Made by a program: the position numbers and the translations under genes. Below the pieces are notes generated by a model that made no database searches, was not told the DNA's origin, and was given only the letters and a program-made list of their open reading frames with translations. 64,000 bases of DNA from Otatea glauca (taxonomy: Eukaryota > Streptophyta > Magnoliopsida > Poales > Poaceae). This document shows positions 11,239-22,050 of the stretch, piece after piece. Every line of letters starts with the position of its first letter. Position 1 is the first letter of the stretch. The DNA lies in contig CM070713.1 of NCBI GenBank assembly GCA_036346275.1, positions 71,168,382-71,232,381 on the forward strand, written 5' to 3'.

Positions 11239-11917
11239 GAGTAAATATCGCAAAATTATATATTTCTTGTACAAACTATCATAAAACTACAGATTTTAGC
11301 TTCTATTTCACAAAACTATATATTTTAGAAGAATTTATTTTATAAAACTATAGGTTTCATATACAAACTATCAGAAAACTATAGATTTTAGCTTCAATTT
11401 CACAAAACTATAGATTTTAGAAGAACTTATATCACAAAATTAAAAGTTTTAGAAGAACTTGTTTCACAAAACTATATGTTTTAGAATTGACCGTTTCATG
11501 TAACAGGTCTGACAGTGTGGGCCCACATGGCGGTCTCACACGCCCTCGTTTCCCGTTTCACTCACGGGTGAAGCTGTCATGTGGGTCCAGACTATCAGAC
11601 CTATTATAAGAAACGATTAATTCTAAAACCTATAGTTTTGTAATACAAGTTATCCTAAAATATATAGTTTTGTCAAATAGAAGCTAAAATCTGTAGTTTT
11701 CTGATAATTTGTATAAGAAACCTTTAGTTTTGTGAAATAAATTCTTTTAAAAACTGTAATTTTATAAAATAAAAGCTAAAATCTGTAATTTTTTGATATT
11801 TTATGTAAAAAACCTATAGTTCTGTGAAATTTATTCTTTATAGTTCTTGTCATCTTGTGTGGTGAGATCCTACTAAATAGTTTGTGTAAAAAACCTATAG
11901 TTCTGTAAAATTTACTC
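11239..11917. mobile_element. Foldback MITE (GAGTAAA...TTTACTC family)
   Basis: The outer ends are inverted (GAGTAAAT / ATTTACTC), and nearly the whole element is an imperfect inverted repeat of ACTATAGGTTTTAGAAG-like blocks around a GC-rich centre at about 11500-11600 (CAGGTCTGACAGTGTGGGCCC versus GTGGGTCCAGACTATCAGACC). It codes for nothing. Two relatives lie in tandem at 39.75-40.52 kb. As RNA it would form a long hairpin. Confidence 0.7.
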
Positions 11918-11965
11918 TTTATAGTTCTTGTCATCTTGTGTGGTGAGATCCTACTAAGTAGGCAG
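11801..11965. repeat. About 81-bp tandem duplication
   Basis: The block GTAAAAAACCTATAGTTCTG...CTTGTGTGGTGAGATCCTACTAA occurs twice in succession with an 81-bp offset and few differences, at the right edge of the foldback MITE. It duplicates the MITE end together with flanking DNA. Confidence 0.75.
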
Positions 11966-12532
11966 TGCATAAATTATTCCCATGATTTTTATTATATTTT
12001 TGCATGTCATTTGAATTTTGCCTCCTCCACTTCACGTCCTCTCACTGCTGGCCTTCTACCCTGCCTCCGACGGCTCCACCAGTCCACCTCCGGTGACGGG
12101 TGGCGGCACCTTTGCCGCATCTCCTTAATCGAAGGAAAAGAAGAAGGGACACGAAGGAGGGTCACTCGACGGAGAATGCGTCGGAGACGAGAAAGACGGC
12201 GACCCAAAGCATGAACCTTCAAGCAAATCGCAAAATCAGAAATCTGAGTGATATGAAAAAAAATAGTGCAAATAATGCATAGCAATTCTGAACTAAAAAT
12301 CAAGATAAATTTCGAACTTATGCTTACAAACCATGTGTGTATTGCTCTCAAATGTCAACCGTGAGTGTTTTTTTCACTCGCGTCTGACGAGGATTAGAAG
12401 CCTGTCTTTTAATTAGGCACTTTAAAATAATTCATGACTATGCGCTGGTAATGGGCCTCTGAAATATAAAGCTTATAATACATTAAACAAAGTCCATCTC
12501 TATCCGAACAGTTAGGTCTTCGACCAATTCTG
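11966..12532. other. Intergenic, no gene recognised
   Basis: A GC-rich patch at about 12030-12220 is open in more than one frame, but the translations are Arg/Arg-Lys-rich and match nothing known. Confidence 0.4.
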
Positions 12533-13041
12533 TCAAAGATGGTTAAAATCTAGCTTCACACTGGTTGTTGCCGACCAGCAAAATGGCCACCCTGACAAGT
12601 GAACTGGTCCGGGACAAGCGGTTATCCCTGCATATGTCTCCATGTGGACAATTGTCTGACAAGTATACATAACCACCCGAAAGTTATCTCTGGAAAAGAT
12701 ACCGTTTGGCAGGAAAAAGTCTTCCGGTTACACAACGCCTTTTGGAGAACAATTGCCGCCTCTTTATCAAGGATAGATAGGGAATCAATCCACGCTGTTC
12801 AAAGAAATTCGCATTCGGGATCTTGAATCTGGAATCATTTGTAATCTGTGATTAGCATCATGCAATCATTTAGATTCTCTTGTAATACGTATACTCTGTC
12901 AAAGCCGCTTGGCTAATAAAGAAGCAATCCCATTGTCTCCGTTTTGATCTCTAAGAAACCATAATTTATATTTTCTGTAAATTTGATTAAGATTCAAATT
13001 CAATCAGACGTGTGAAAATTACAAAAACTTTTCCATTTTCA
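12533..13041 (+). mobile_element. Probable Copia LTR remnant with primer-binding site
   Basis: The stretch starts TGTCAAAG and ends CATTTTCA, and is immediately followed by TGGTAACAGAGGAGCC. That is close to the TGGTATCAGAGC site complementary to the 3' end of initiator Met tRNA used by many plant Copia elements. Internal sequence is LTR-like (CTAATAAAGAAGCAAT near the 3' part). No gag follows and no second LTR is seen, so it is a truncated or solo piece. The left boundary is a guess. Confidence 0.45.
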
Positions 13042-13432
13042 TGGTAACAGAGGAGCCTACTTCGGTTCTTATACTGCGAAAATCGATATTCCAAGCGGAC
13101 CCGGCCCAATCACATTCATCCTACGCGGCCCGTGTGTTATCTGATTAGGAAAAGGTAAATGATCCATTTATGTTAATAATTGTTGGTTGAGAGCAGCTTC
13201 TGAATTCTGATACAATCTTCAATTGGTTTATCGATGTTGATGATCATGTTGATCAGCTTCTGTTATCGGCTCAAACTAGTAGTCAGCTAGTCATGGATGA
13301 TACAATCATGACTAATTAATCTTAAGAACTTATATTTAACTAGCTGGCTTGAAATCTTGATGTGCCTGTGTGCCCATAAATACATTCGTACTCACAGCTT
13401 CATCATATCTGTAATTATGACCTGGTCAGGAC

Positions 13433-14748
13433 ATGGTTCAAAATCTCAGCTGAAATTTCGGATTTCGGTCGGAGCTGAGATTCTAAATCTCATTAGGATG
13501 AAAACTTTTAAATTGCTACAGTGATTTTGGTGAATTTCACCTTTTTGGACCGAGATGATTACAAATTCAACCGTTTTTATTTTTTTTTGCGGATTCTCAC
13601 CAAAAAAAATTTCTGGCGAATTGTAATGCCTTTTATGATGAATACATGTGATTTTTTTGCAAAAAAAAAACATATACAAATTATGTAACCTAGAAAGCAG
13701 TGACTTCCAAGAATTGCAGGCTTATCACAGCAAGACGAGTTGATTGGTGTGATCGTAAGCTAATTCAGTCTCCAATGTAAAAATTCATAAAAACATGCAA
13801 AATCAAAATCTTGCTACGGATACAGAAGAATGTTGGTAATATTGGTTAGGACTTTGATTAGTTCAGTCTAAAAAATTGCTTTTCTTTCTGGAGCGAATCG
13901 CGTGGAAATATTTTCCATGTGATTATCTTTGAACAAATATAGTAGAGAATATATTTCGACGAGATTTCGGTTTTTTTGGCCGAGATGATCACAAATTTTT
14001 TGTCAAAGAGAAGTCAGTAAAGAAGCTTAGATTCTTAGACTACACTGCACTGCAGAGAGACTGACCAATATATACTCAACTCTATGACATCAATCGTCTT
14101 CAGGTTTTATTCCCTCAAAAGTGATAGGAAAGAGCGGATGAAATCTTGTGGAACCATCATTATCGTCATCAATTCATCATTAATAAATCACAGGTCAATG
14201 AGAGGGTAACCAATGCTAATACCTTCAATGCCTTAACTGAAGATAAATCTTGCAAAAGAAAAGGAGCACCGGACAGTATGCTGCTGCTGCTACGTGCTAT
14301 CCAAATATATGCATGACATTAACTGATCAATATATCAATAAAAAACGGCAGTGTAATCATAGCACCTAGCTACTACTTGTCCTGCGCCCAAGCTCAAGCC
14401 TCCCATAGCATAGGAGATTGATTAATAAATATCATTAGGGTTTCAACTGGTATTTTTATATGTAAATACTTAGTATTTTGTATTCAAACAGATAGTAAAT
14501 GTAGATAAATGCTTGCATTATTTTTTTCATTTTTTCTCAATTTTTTCTAGCCTCGGGAGACTATTTCACAAGGGGTTGAAAAGGGCCGACATTTCAGTGA
14601 TTTTGGCAAAATTTTGGTTTTCCCAGTCTCAAAAATACCGGATTTGAAATTTGGTTTTTGAATTTTGGCTAAAATTCTAAAATCTCGCCTAAATTTCGGA
14701 ATTCAGCTGCCTCCGAGATGTAGTCCGAAAAAGAAATTTTTAAACTTG
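13433..14748. mobile_element. Unclassified AT-rich DNA element with 8-9 bp target duplication
   Basis: GGTCAGGAC flanks both sides (13424-13432 and 14749-14757). The ends are weakly inverted: ATGGTTCAAAATCTC at left and, read backward, CAAGTTTAAAAATTTC at right. The interior is AT-rich with repeats of GATTTCGG/TTTTGG...GAGAT and holds no coding region. The duplication length fits Mutator-like (9) or, trimmed by one base, hAT (8) elements. Related ends occur at about 9.26, 10.70 and 56.42 kb. Confidence 0.55.
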
Positions 14749-14757
14749 GGTCAGGAC

Positions 14758-15457
14758 TCAGGATTCCAAATTGCACGAGCATCTGTCCCGACATAACGAG
14801 TGATATCTAAAATGCAACCATCCAGCTCCCAACTTCCGTGACGATATCATACACGGCCAGCATATTTGCTGGCATCAGCATCGACAGAATATAGCGTTGA
14901 ATCTAGCGGCTCCTGGTAGCGTCATGATTCCTTGAAGAGTTATCTGTCTGATTATCCTACTCCCGATTTCTGTCTCTTCTGTTGGTGTCTCTCGTCAGAG
15001 CTGAAAATAGCTGCCATATACAATCCTATCCTCTCCTCGGAACCAGAGTAATTTATCACAAAATGAGAGCTAATTAAGCAAGAACCGCAAGAGTGTAAGG
15101 TAGCATCATTAGCTTTTCACAGCACGAAGTGTCACTTGCTGATTTGTTGCTTTCTGGCCGATTCATGGTGATCATGCTACAGGGTTGGACTTGGACTAAT
15201 CAGCCCTTTCGGCAGCTGAAGGATGGCGGCCTTCGGTTTGCCTTTTGGGTCACAGTTCTACAACCAATTCTCGGTGTATTTTGACTAAGTGATCGTGTTT
15301 CGACATTGGAATCAACGAAATTACGAGAGACGTGTTAGTACACGAAAAGCTAAACTTTTAGGTCAAAGACTGGTTGACCAGGTAGAGGTAGAAGAACGAA
15401 GGCGCCGCCATTCCAGACGTGATGGGGTGGCAATTTGCATTGCATTTGTATCCATAC
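14758..15457. other. Intergenic, no gene recognised
   Basis: I see no coding signature or clear repeat here. The right edge is the MULE target site. Confidence 0.4.
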
Positions 15458-15466
15458 GAAGTTGCG

Positions 15467-15660
15467 ATTTTTTTCTTAAAATAATGCATTTTATGAAACT
15501 AATTAATACGCGAGATATTTTTTTTCAAAAATAATACGTCGTAGCCAAACCGCATGGCGACAACCGAGTAATTGCTATATGGTACGGCGACAAAGAGGTA
15601 ATCGCCACACGGTTCGGTGACAGAGCAGTAATCGCCCAGCGGTTGGGCGACAACAGGTTA
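15467..15660. repeat. MULE left terminal inverted repeat with four 30-bp hairpin units
   Basis: The outer 74 bp are AT-rich. From 15541 to 15660 are exactly four 30-bp units, each a 21-bp imperfect palindrome (for example ATCGCCCAGCGGTTGGGCGAC) plus a 9-bp spacer ending GTA or TTA. Unit starts are 15541, 15571, 15601 and 15631. Confidence 0.88.
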
Positions 15661-15677
15661 AGCACATGATTAGCTCT

Positions 15678-15773
15678 ATTGTCGCCGTATGGTTTGGCTA
15701 CAACTAGTAATAGCCAAACCATAGCCATACGGTTTGGCTATTACTAGTTGTAGCCAAACCGTATGGCGATAAT
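15678..15773. repeat. Near-perfect 43-bp-arm palindrome
   Basis: Arms 15678-15720 and 15731-15773 are inverted copies with about three mismatches around a 10-bp loop (ATAGCCATAC). They are made of the same GTCGCC...GGCTAC modules as the terminal repeat. It lies just inside the left MULE end. Confidence 0.88.
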
Positions 15774-16511
15774 TTATGGATTTAGTTCGAATTGTTCAAT
15801 CAAATAATACTTTGGAAAAAATAATACCAGTTAACACTCTTTTAGAGAAATAAATATTATTATTAAAAAATATAATATTGACGGCACTAATACGCCAAAA
15901 AATATATGACAAAAATAATACCCGTTAGGCCAATCGGCCGGCGAAATTTACAAAGATTTTTGTCGAAATAATACATTTGTGTGGAAAATTTGTCGGTGAT
16001 AATTTATGTACGTGATAAGTCATGTAGAAATTTTTGTAAAATAGTAGAATTTGTATTCAAATTGCAAAACTCAAAAAATTGCAAGAATATACCTCTGCCC
16101 TGCACGAATGTACGGCGACATGAGTAGTCAGCACGAGCGATTTTCAAAGAAGTATGTTGCGTTGTTTTTTTTTGGTAAATTCGTTGTAACCTGTGAGCAT
16201 TAGTTATGAAAAGCCAGTGTCAGTTTGACGGTTGCAAGAATTGCATAGTTCAAATTCCTATTTATCGGTCATAATTAATGTGGTGTTTTACAAAATTATT
16301 TGTCAGTTAATTTTTTCCAGGAAAAAAATCAAATCTCGTAGTTCGCCATTCTCCTTCGGTGTGCGACAAATTTGACAACAAATTATAGCATTAATGAATA
16401 AAATCCAACATGGCTTAGAGAATTGATAAAACTGGGATACAACATTAGTCACAAAACCATACATCCTTTGGTCGTAGTCTTCGGTATAGGACATGGTGAC
16501 AAAGATAAAAG
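15774..16511. other. MULE interior, non-coding
   Basis: AT-rich DNA between the palindrome and the stop codon of ORF3; probably ORF3 3' sequence. No gene or RNA recognised. Confidence 0.4.
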
Positions 16512-17504
16512 TCATCTATTGGTGGAAGTGCTTGAACGTCGAGGTGGAGGTGATACGAAATCGTCATCATCAGCGTCACCATCATTTGTACAGTCGGGAG
16601 CTAGCCCGTCTCTAGTGCTGGTTGAACGTTCTCTTGCATTGTTTCTTGAAGAGTCTCTCGTGGAAGTGATTGAACGTCGAGGTGGAGGTGATACGAAATC
16701 GTCATCATCATCGTCATCGTCATTTGTATGGATGGGAGCTAGCCCGCCTCTAGTGCTGGTTGAACCTTCTATTGCATTGTTTCTTAAACGCCCTGTTGTG
16801 GAAGTGCTTGAACGTCGAGGTGGAGGTGATACGAAATCGTCGTCGTCATCATTTGCATAGTTAGGAGCAAGCCCACCTCCGGTGGTAGTTGAACGTCCTC
16901 TTGAATTTGCCGATACAGCAGTATTGTGTCGATCTCTACCCATCCAGTTAGATCCGCGTCTGCGTCTTCTGCGCCAACCAGGCATCACACCACCGCTGAA
17001 GAGCTTATACATCGTTAAGAATTATGGGATATCTTTGTTCAGCAACTCTTCATCCTTTGGGAATGACTAACACAAAAGACGAAAGTACGAAATAGTGAAC
17101 TTATGTATAATCCTAAAAAGATTAGTAAGGTGAGCAAATATGAAATAACTAACCTGAATATGCTCTGCATACTGATCGGGCAGCATCAGTACCCTGTAAT
17201 TTCTTCTAGAGAAACATGCAGCAGAAGGGTGGTCGGCTAGTTCGCACACCCTTACATATCTTTGACGCCACCATTGCAAGTGCGCCTTCAGGTCGTTGGA
17301 GGTCACAAGGTTCAGACCAGAGGTTGTCAAGGCTTGCCTCCTCAATGTCGGGCGCCACTCTTGCAATTTGGACACCGCTTTACTTAGGTTCTCCTCCTTG
17401 AATGGATCGTCCTTCCCACCACGCGTAACCTGCAATGTGCAAGTAAGAGTTATGTTGCTCATATCAGGTGTCCACAAAAATGCTATGCTACAACTATCAA
17501 CCAT
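16512..17504 (-). pseudogene. MULE ORF3: cargo gene with Asp-rich / SPPPRRS repeats, one stop
   Basis: Two exons join in frame: 17504-17154 (donor GTTAGT) and 17066-16512 (acceptor GTGTTAG), 302 codons. The first exon encodes a conserved-looking domain (GKDDPFKEENLSKAVSKLQEW, LTTSGLNLVTSNDLKAHLQWW). The second starts SFPKDEELLNKDIP, meets a TAA at 17022-17024 and reads on as FLTMYKLFSGGVMPGWRRRRRRG. It then has three repeats of about 43 residues, each with GLAP..., an Asp run and DDFVSPPPRRSSTST. The TAA is one C-to-T step from CAA (Gln). A TATA box lies about 50 bp upstream of the start. I do not recognise the family with confidence; the basic patch plus acidic repeats suggests a nuclear protein. 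A start at 17462 is also possible. Confidence 0.6.
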
Positions 17505-17552
17505 GGTGAAGAAGTGTGAATGGGAGCTGCGGTTGTGTGCCTGCGGTTTGGC

Positions 17553-17560
17553 CTTTTATA
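17553..17560 (-). promoter_or_regulatory. TATA box of MULE ORF3
   Basis: On the minus strand the sequence reads TATAAAAG about 50 bp upstream of the ORF3 start at 17504, a normal plant TATA-to-ATG spacing with a short leader. Confidence 0.6.
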
Positions 17561-17948
17561 GACCCGAAGCGGTTTTGTCGCCATACTGTGTTGTCAAGTC
17601 GGGCTGAAAAGGTAGTCATACGTGAATTGTGTTAGCACGTGAGAAAAGCTGATAATAGCATGTTGTCAATTCGGTCTGGCAAAAGTGATGGTCCCGTGTT
17701 GTCAAATCGGTTTGAAAAAGTTTGAAGCGTTCTGGCAAAGGTGATGGATGGTACCAGTGACTTCTCTAGTCTGGCAAAGCGTTTTTCAGGCCGATGTGAG
17801 AAAAGGGATGAAAAGGTTCTATACTACGAAGTAGATTACGATGAATGAAATAAAACGTGATCAAAGCACAATAAATGGCGCGAAATAGTAAATCATACAT
17901 TGAGTGAGGAAGTATGATACATGTATATGATGACAACAAACTAATGTA

Positions 17949-19198
17949 CTACCCCTGAGCACCCCTACCACTACCACGACCTCTCTTTGCCCTACGTGCT
18001 GAAGCCGGTGCATCGTCCAGAGGTCATGTGTGTGCCTCCTGGGACGATCGCGCCTGCCCATAATTTGAAGGGCTGTACCGCTGCACCGGGCGACGCTCAC
18101 GGGGAGGCAACGCGTACCCGTAGGAGGTGTCGTAGTCCTGCTGCGTCATCTGCGTCGCTGGAGGGGGCTGCGTGAACTGTGTCCCTGCAGGGTGCTGAGT
18201 CCACTGCGTGCCGGAGAAGAACTGATCCGCCCAAGAGAACTGATCGGCGTGCCCTGGCGAGTGCGGCGACGAAGAGAACTGTCCTCCAACGTGGGGGCAA
18301 CCTACAGTTCAGGTATTAACATGTAATCATACTTAGGTGATACTTGTACCAAATGTCAACTATTGAGTATTGCTCGACTTACCTGGTGTGGGGACCATGG
18401 TGGGACCGCGTGGTGCCTGCCAACTGGACCCTCCAGCCATGTCTGGGGCCGGAGGCACAGGGGTGTGAAAGCTGGACTCAGCCTCCACTGCGTACGAAGG
18501 AGCCGGGGCCGGTGTGTGGTAAGAAGGCACGCGTGGCGGCTTGGAAGAGGTACCACGGTCAGTCGCGTCTGTTTGCCAACAAGAACCGAGCTCCACGAAC
18601 CGTCGAGTCCCAGCCACCACGCGTCTCCAAGCCTTTGTCATCTCGTCCAGTGTGACAGAGACTCCGTCACGCAGCCTACTCAAAATGATGTGGCCATGCT
18701 GGTGCAAGTCCCTAGCGTGGTTGCCACGTACGAACAACTCATAAACACAACGACATACAGATTACGAATAAATGAAATAACGTTCGAAGTAAGACTTACC
18801 ATCGCGTGCATGGCTACTCCTGCCTGGCCTGGGTACACGTCCGCCACGCTCGGAGCGTACGTGTGGGTCGGTGGCTCCTCCACAAGTAGGAGATGTGTAC
18901 GCGTCCGTGGCACGTACCAGGCTAGGTACTACTGGTAGGAGGAGGAGTCGTACGGCGTGTCCTCGTCGACGACATCCTCTAGTGCGTCATCCCACTGAGC
19001 GAGCCACGGTGCCATCCTCTGAGCCAAGGTCGCCATGGTCTTCTGAGGTCCATGGGTGGAGAACCTGAAGATAAATCCACATTATTACAAATATAACATA
19101 AGTATTTAACAAACTTGTTAGGGGGGAGTAACTCACGAGTGCACTCTCTCTGGCACACGATCCCCTGAAGGAACAGGACCAGCTGGCGAAGTACCCAT
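17949..19198 (-). pseudogene. MULE ORF2: four-exon cargo gene, possibly plant-mobile-domain-like, two stops
   Basis: Four exons (19198-19137, 19064-18800, 18737-18383, 18301-17949) have consensus GT-AG borders and all phases agree, giving 345 codons including the stop. Seen features: MATLAQRMAPWLAQWDDALEDVV, then YLAWYVPRTRTHLLL, a helical region (HARDLHQHGHIILSRLRDG, TLDEMTKAWRRVV), a Pro/Ser-rich stretch, a Gln/Trp/Phe-rich tail (DQFSWADQFFSGTQW) and a final Arg/Gly patch. The YLxWYxxxTR segment resembles the C-terminal part of grass plant-mobile-domain ('aminotransferase-like') proteins, which often travel with MULEs; this is an inference. A TAG at 18929-18931 and a TGA at 18024-18026 interrupt it, each one C-to-T change from CAG or CGA. 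The gene starts 55 bp beyond the transposase stop, in the same orientation. Confidence 0.6.
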
Positions 19199-19252
19199 TA
19201 CTTCGACACATATCACATGGCATAACCATGACGAGTTGATGGATTCCACCCA

Positions 19253-22002
19253 TCACACATGCTGTCGGCATTGATTTGCCTTGTGGCCATACTCACCGCA
19301 CTCAGAACATCTCCTAACATAGCCAACTACTTCGGATTCATTCATGTCGTTGCGAATGCGCCTACTCTGTGGACGACCAGACTGGTCTTCGGCACACCTC
19401 TGTAAGGTTGGATCCGGTAGACAGATGCGCTCATCTCTGTTAATCACAGTGAAATTACCGTGTGTACGGAAACCACGGAACTCACCGGACCAGATATGGA
19501 CAACATAATCCTTCAAGTAGAAAGGGGAGACGTATAGCGTCGTATTCATCCCAATCTGCCCACAAGCAGCTATCGCATGTGAGCAAGGGATGTGAAGAAG
19601 TCTTGGCTTGTTGCAGGTGCATTCGCACCATCCACTAGCCCCTTGGCCTAGATTAACCTCGTGTATAATAACAGCTGTGTTGGTTCCCAATCCCCCTTTG
19701 CACCGAAGAGTCACTTCAAAGCGGTACTCAGTAATTCCGAAGCTACGCACTACATGTTGCTGAGCTTTAATACTTCGTTCCTCCATGTAGGTCATCATCC
19801 GGCAACAATACGGTGTTTGCATTGTTGTGGCATGAAGAACAGCCTCCGCATGCCTTTTCTGGAAATAGGCAACTATGCCGTGGAACATGCTTTCCAGGAT
19901 GGCCACAAGTGGTAGCGGACGGAGCCCTCTTATGACCCAATTGTAAACCTCGACTATATTCGTTGTCATGACACCAAACCTGATCAACACATATCGGTTA
20001 GTCTACCAATCCGATTTGTTAAACCATCGTAAATATCATAATTTACTATACTAACCTGGCGCCACCGGTGTCATGGAGCAGTGCCCACTTCTCCAGAGGC
20101 TCCGCCTCTATCCAGTGCGAGAAACACTTTATGTTCCTTGACGTTCGTCTCCTTGTATTTGGAGGATCGAGCTCTCCGAGTGGTGCTAGCCTTTTGGGTG
20201 GGCAATCATTCGGCGCATGTGGTTGCTTCTTCATCTCTTCTACATGTGCACTAGTGTGCTGGTCCAACTCAGCGAATAGCACGTTGAACTTACGTACCTG
20301 ATTCTGCTTGCGCAACCTCTTAAAGAGGTTCATCAATTTCTTACTCCTGAACTGCCTGAAGAAATTTGCTCCCAAATGCCTCATGCACCACCTGCTCTGC
20401 AAGTCACACCATGGGAATGGCTCATCAGGGTCCTCCTGTAGAGTCTTAATTGCAGAAAGATACCTTTATGACGATCATGAATGATGCACACGCTGGGCCG
20501 ATTACCAACTACCCCGAAATTCAAATGTCTAAAAAACCACAGCCAGCTATCCGGTTCTCACCCTCAACAAAAGCAAAGGCTAATGGAAGTATGTGGTTGT
20601 TCGCATCAACTGTAATGGCCGTTAGAATATGTCCCTTGTATTTTTCAGTCAGAAATGTACCATCAACACAAAGTAATGGACGACAGTACCTGAATGACGC
20701 AATGCAAGTACCCAATGAAAAAAATGCACGACGAAATGTGCAGATCCCGTTGCCATCTGCTTCACTTTCGTCGAAAGCGGTGTATGTGCCAGGGTTTGTT
20801 TGCTTCAAGACATCAAGCACACGAGGTAGGTTGCAATATGAAGCCTCGTATGTACCAAACCTCTTCTCTAATGCTTTTTGCTTCGCACGCCAGGCCATCG
20901 AGTAACTTATCTGGTACTTAAATGTTCTTAAGATTGCTTTCTGAATATACGAACACTCAATGTCCCGTTTCTCAATGATTTCATTGAACATTACGCTAAC
21001 AATTACAGCTGCATTCAGGTTGCGGTGTTTCACCAGAATATTTTCTAGTCTGCATGTGTGCTCCTCTACTCGTGATGCAATCCAATACGTCTCGCATTTC
21101 GGCTTGTATGCATGAACTCGAAATTCACATCCATCTGTTCTGCACTTCACTGTGTACCTATCTGGCCTGGACAAGACAACCCGAAACTCTCTCTGCTGCG
21201 ATAATGCTCAAAGCCTCACTGCCAATTTCAATTCAGAATTGTTCGAAAATATTTGATTCAGCCGAATGGTATTGGTTACATACTCCCAACGCGACTCATG
21301 GCCTCATAAAACTCTCATACTAGAATTATTTTGCTTGTTCCATTTGTCAGGGATGGGTATATTCACTTACCCAGTACTATCATGCATTTCAGCATCATCA
21401 CCATCATCCTCCCCTTCCTCATCTTCGCCGATACCATCATCACATTCCAACATTTCAGTTTCATCTTCTGCCGCAATACGGTCCACCAACTCCAAATGAT
21501 CAACAAGTTGCTCGATCTCCTCCCCTTCATCGGCCCGACCTTCTGCGTTTGCTGCATCCTTATTATCATCCCCCGCTTCTATCTCAATCGGCACCACTTC
21601 TTGAACTTGTTCAGCTCTAGCCGATGTACTGCTCTCGCCTATACCACTAATATTCACCTCTTCTACAGGGAAAGCCTGCACTAGCATCACACAGTCAAGA
21701 CGATATCCCTTGCACCACCTTAACCATTTTTGCCACAAGTATGTCCGATCTACTTTCTTCAACTCCCAAATAGCCGGGTCACCATTGCTTCGCGTGAATA
21801 AAACTTGGATGGTAACAGAGTAAACACTTGGATCCAAAGAAAAATATTGGGTCAACCAAAGTTTCATATCATGAATGCTAACACTCTCGGAGAAGGCGTG
21901 CTCAACTATGGTCACCGAAAAGTTGCTTAAATCAACACCATTCTGCGTACTTTTTATTTCACCATCGTCATAATATACCTTAAATTTAACTGGATCCGAC
22001 AT
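19253..22002 (-). pseudogene. mudrA: MULE transposase (mudrA type), disrupted
   Basis: Three exons are visible: 22002-21371, about 21319-20056 and 19979-19253. The first encodes an N-terminal domain starting MSDPVKFKVYYDDGEI and ending in an acidic tail. The second holds the MuDR DNA-binding-like region (YTVKCRTDGCEFRVHAYK), the MULE domain (RPLLCVDGTFLTEKYKG, ILTAITVDANNHILPLAFAFVEGEN) with the first catalytic Asp, then CIIHDRH with the second. The third has a SWIM zinc finger (CECTCNKPRLLHIPCSHAIAAC) and a C-terminal CCHC knuckle (CSECGEYGHKANQC). The family catalyses cut-and-paste movement. It is broken by a TGA at 21208-21210 and frameshifts near 20552 and 20462; the exon 2 acceptor is uncertain. 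The rest of the protein is well kept, so loss was not ancient. Confidence 0.88.
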
Positions 22003-22050
22003 TACTGCGACGATATAGACAAAATAAATTTTTAGATCACCACTAACATG

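Noticed and set aside
15541..15660. CRISPR-like array (regular 21-bp repeats with 9-bp spacers)
   Set aside because: The units are diverged palindromes, spacers are too short, the array is mirrored at the other end of a transposon, and this is plant DNA.
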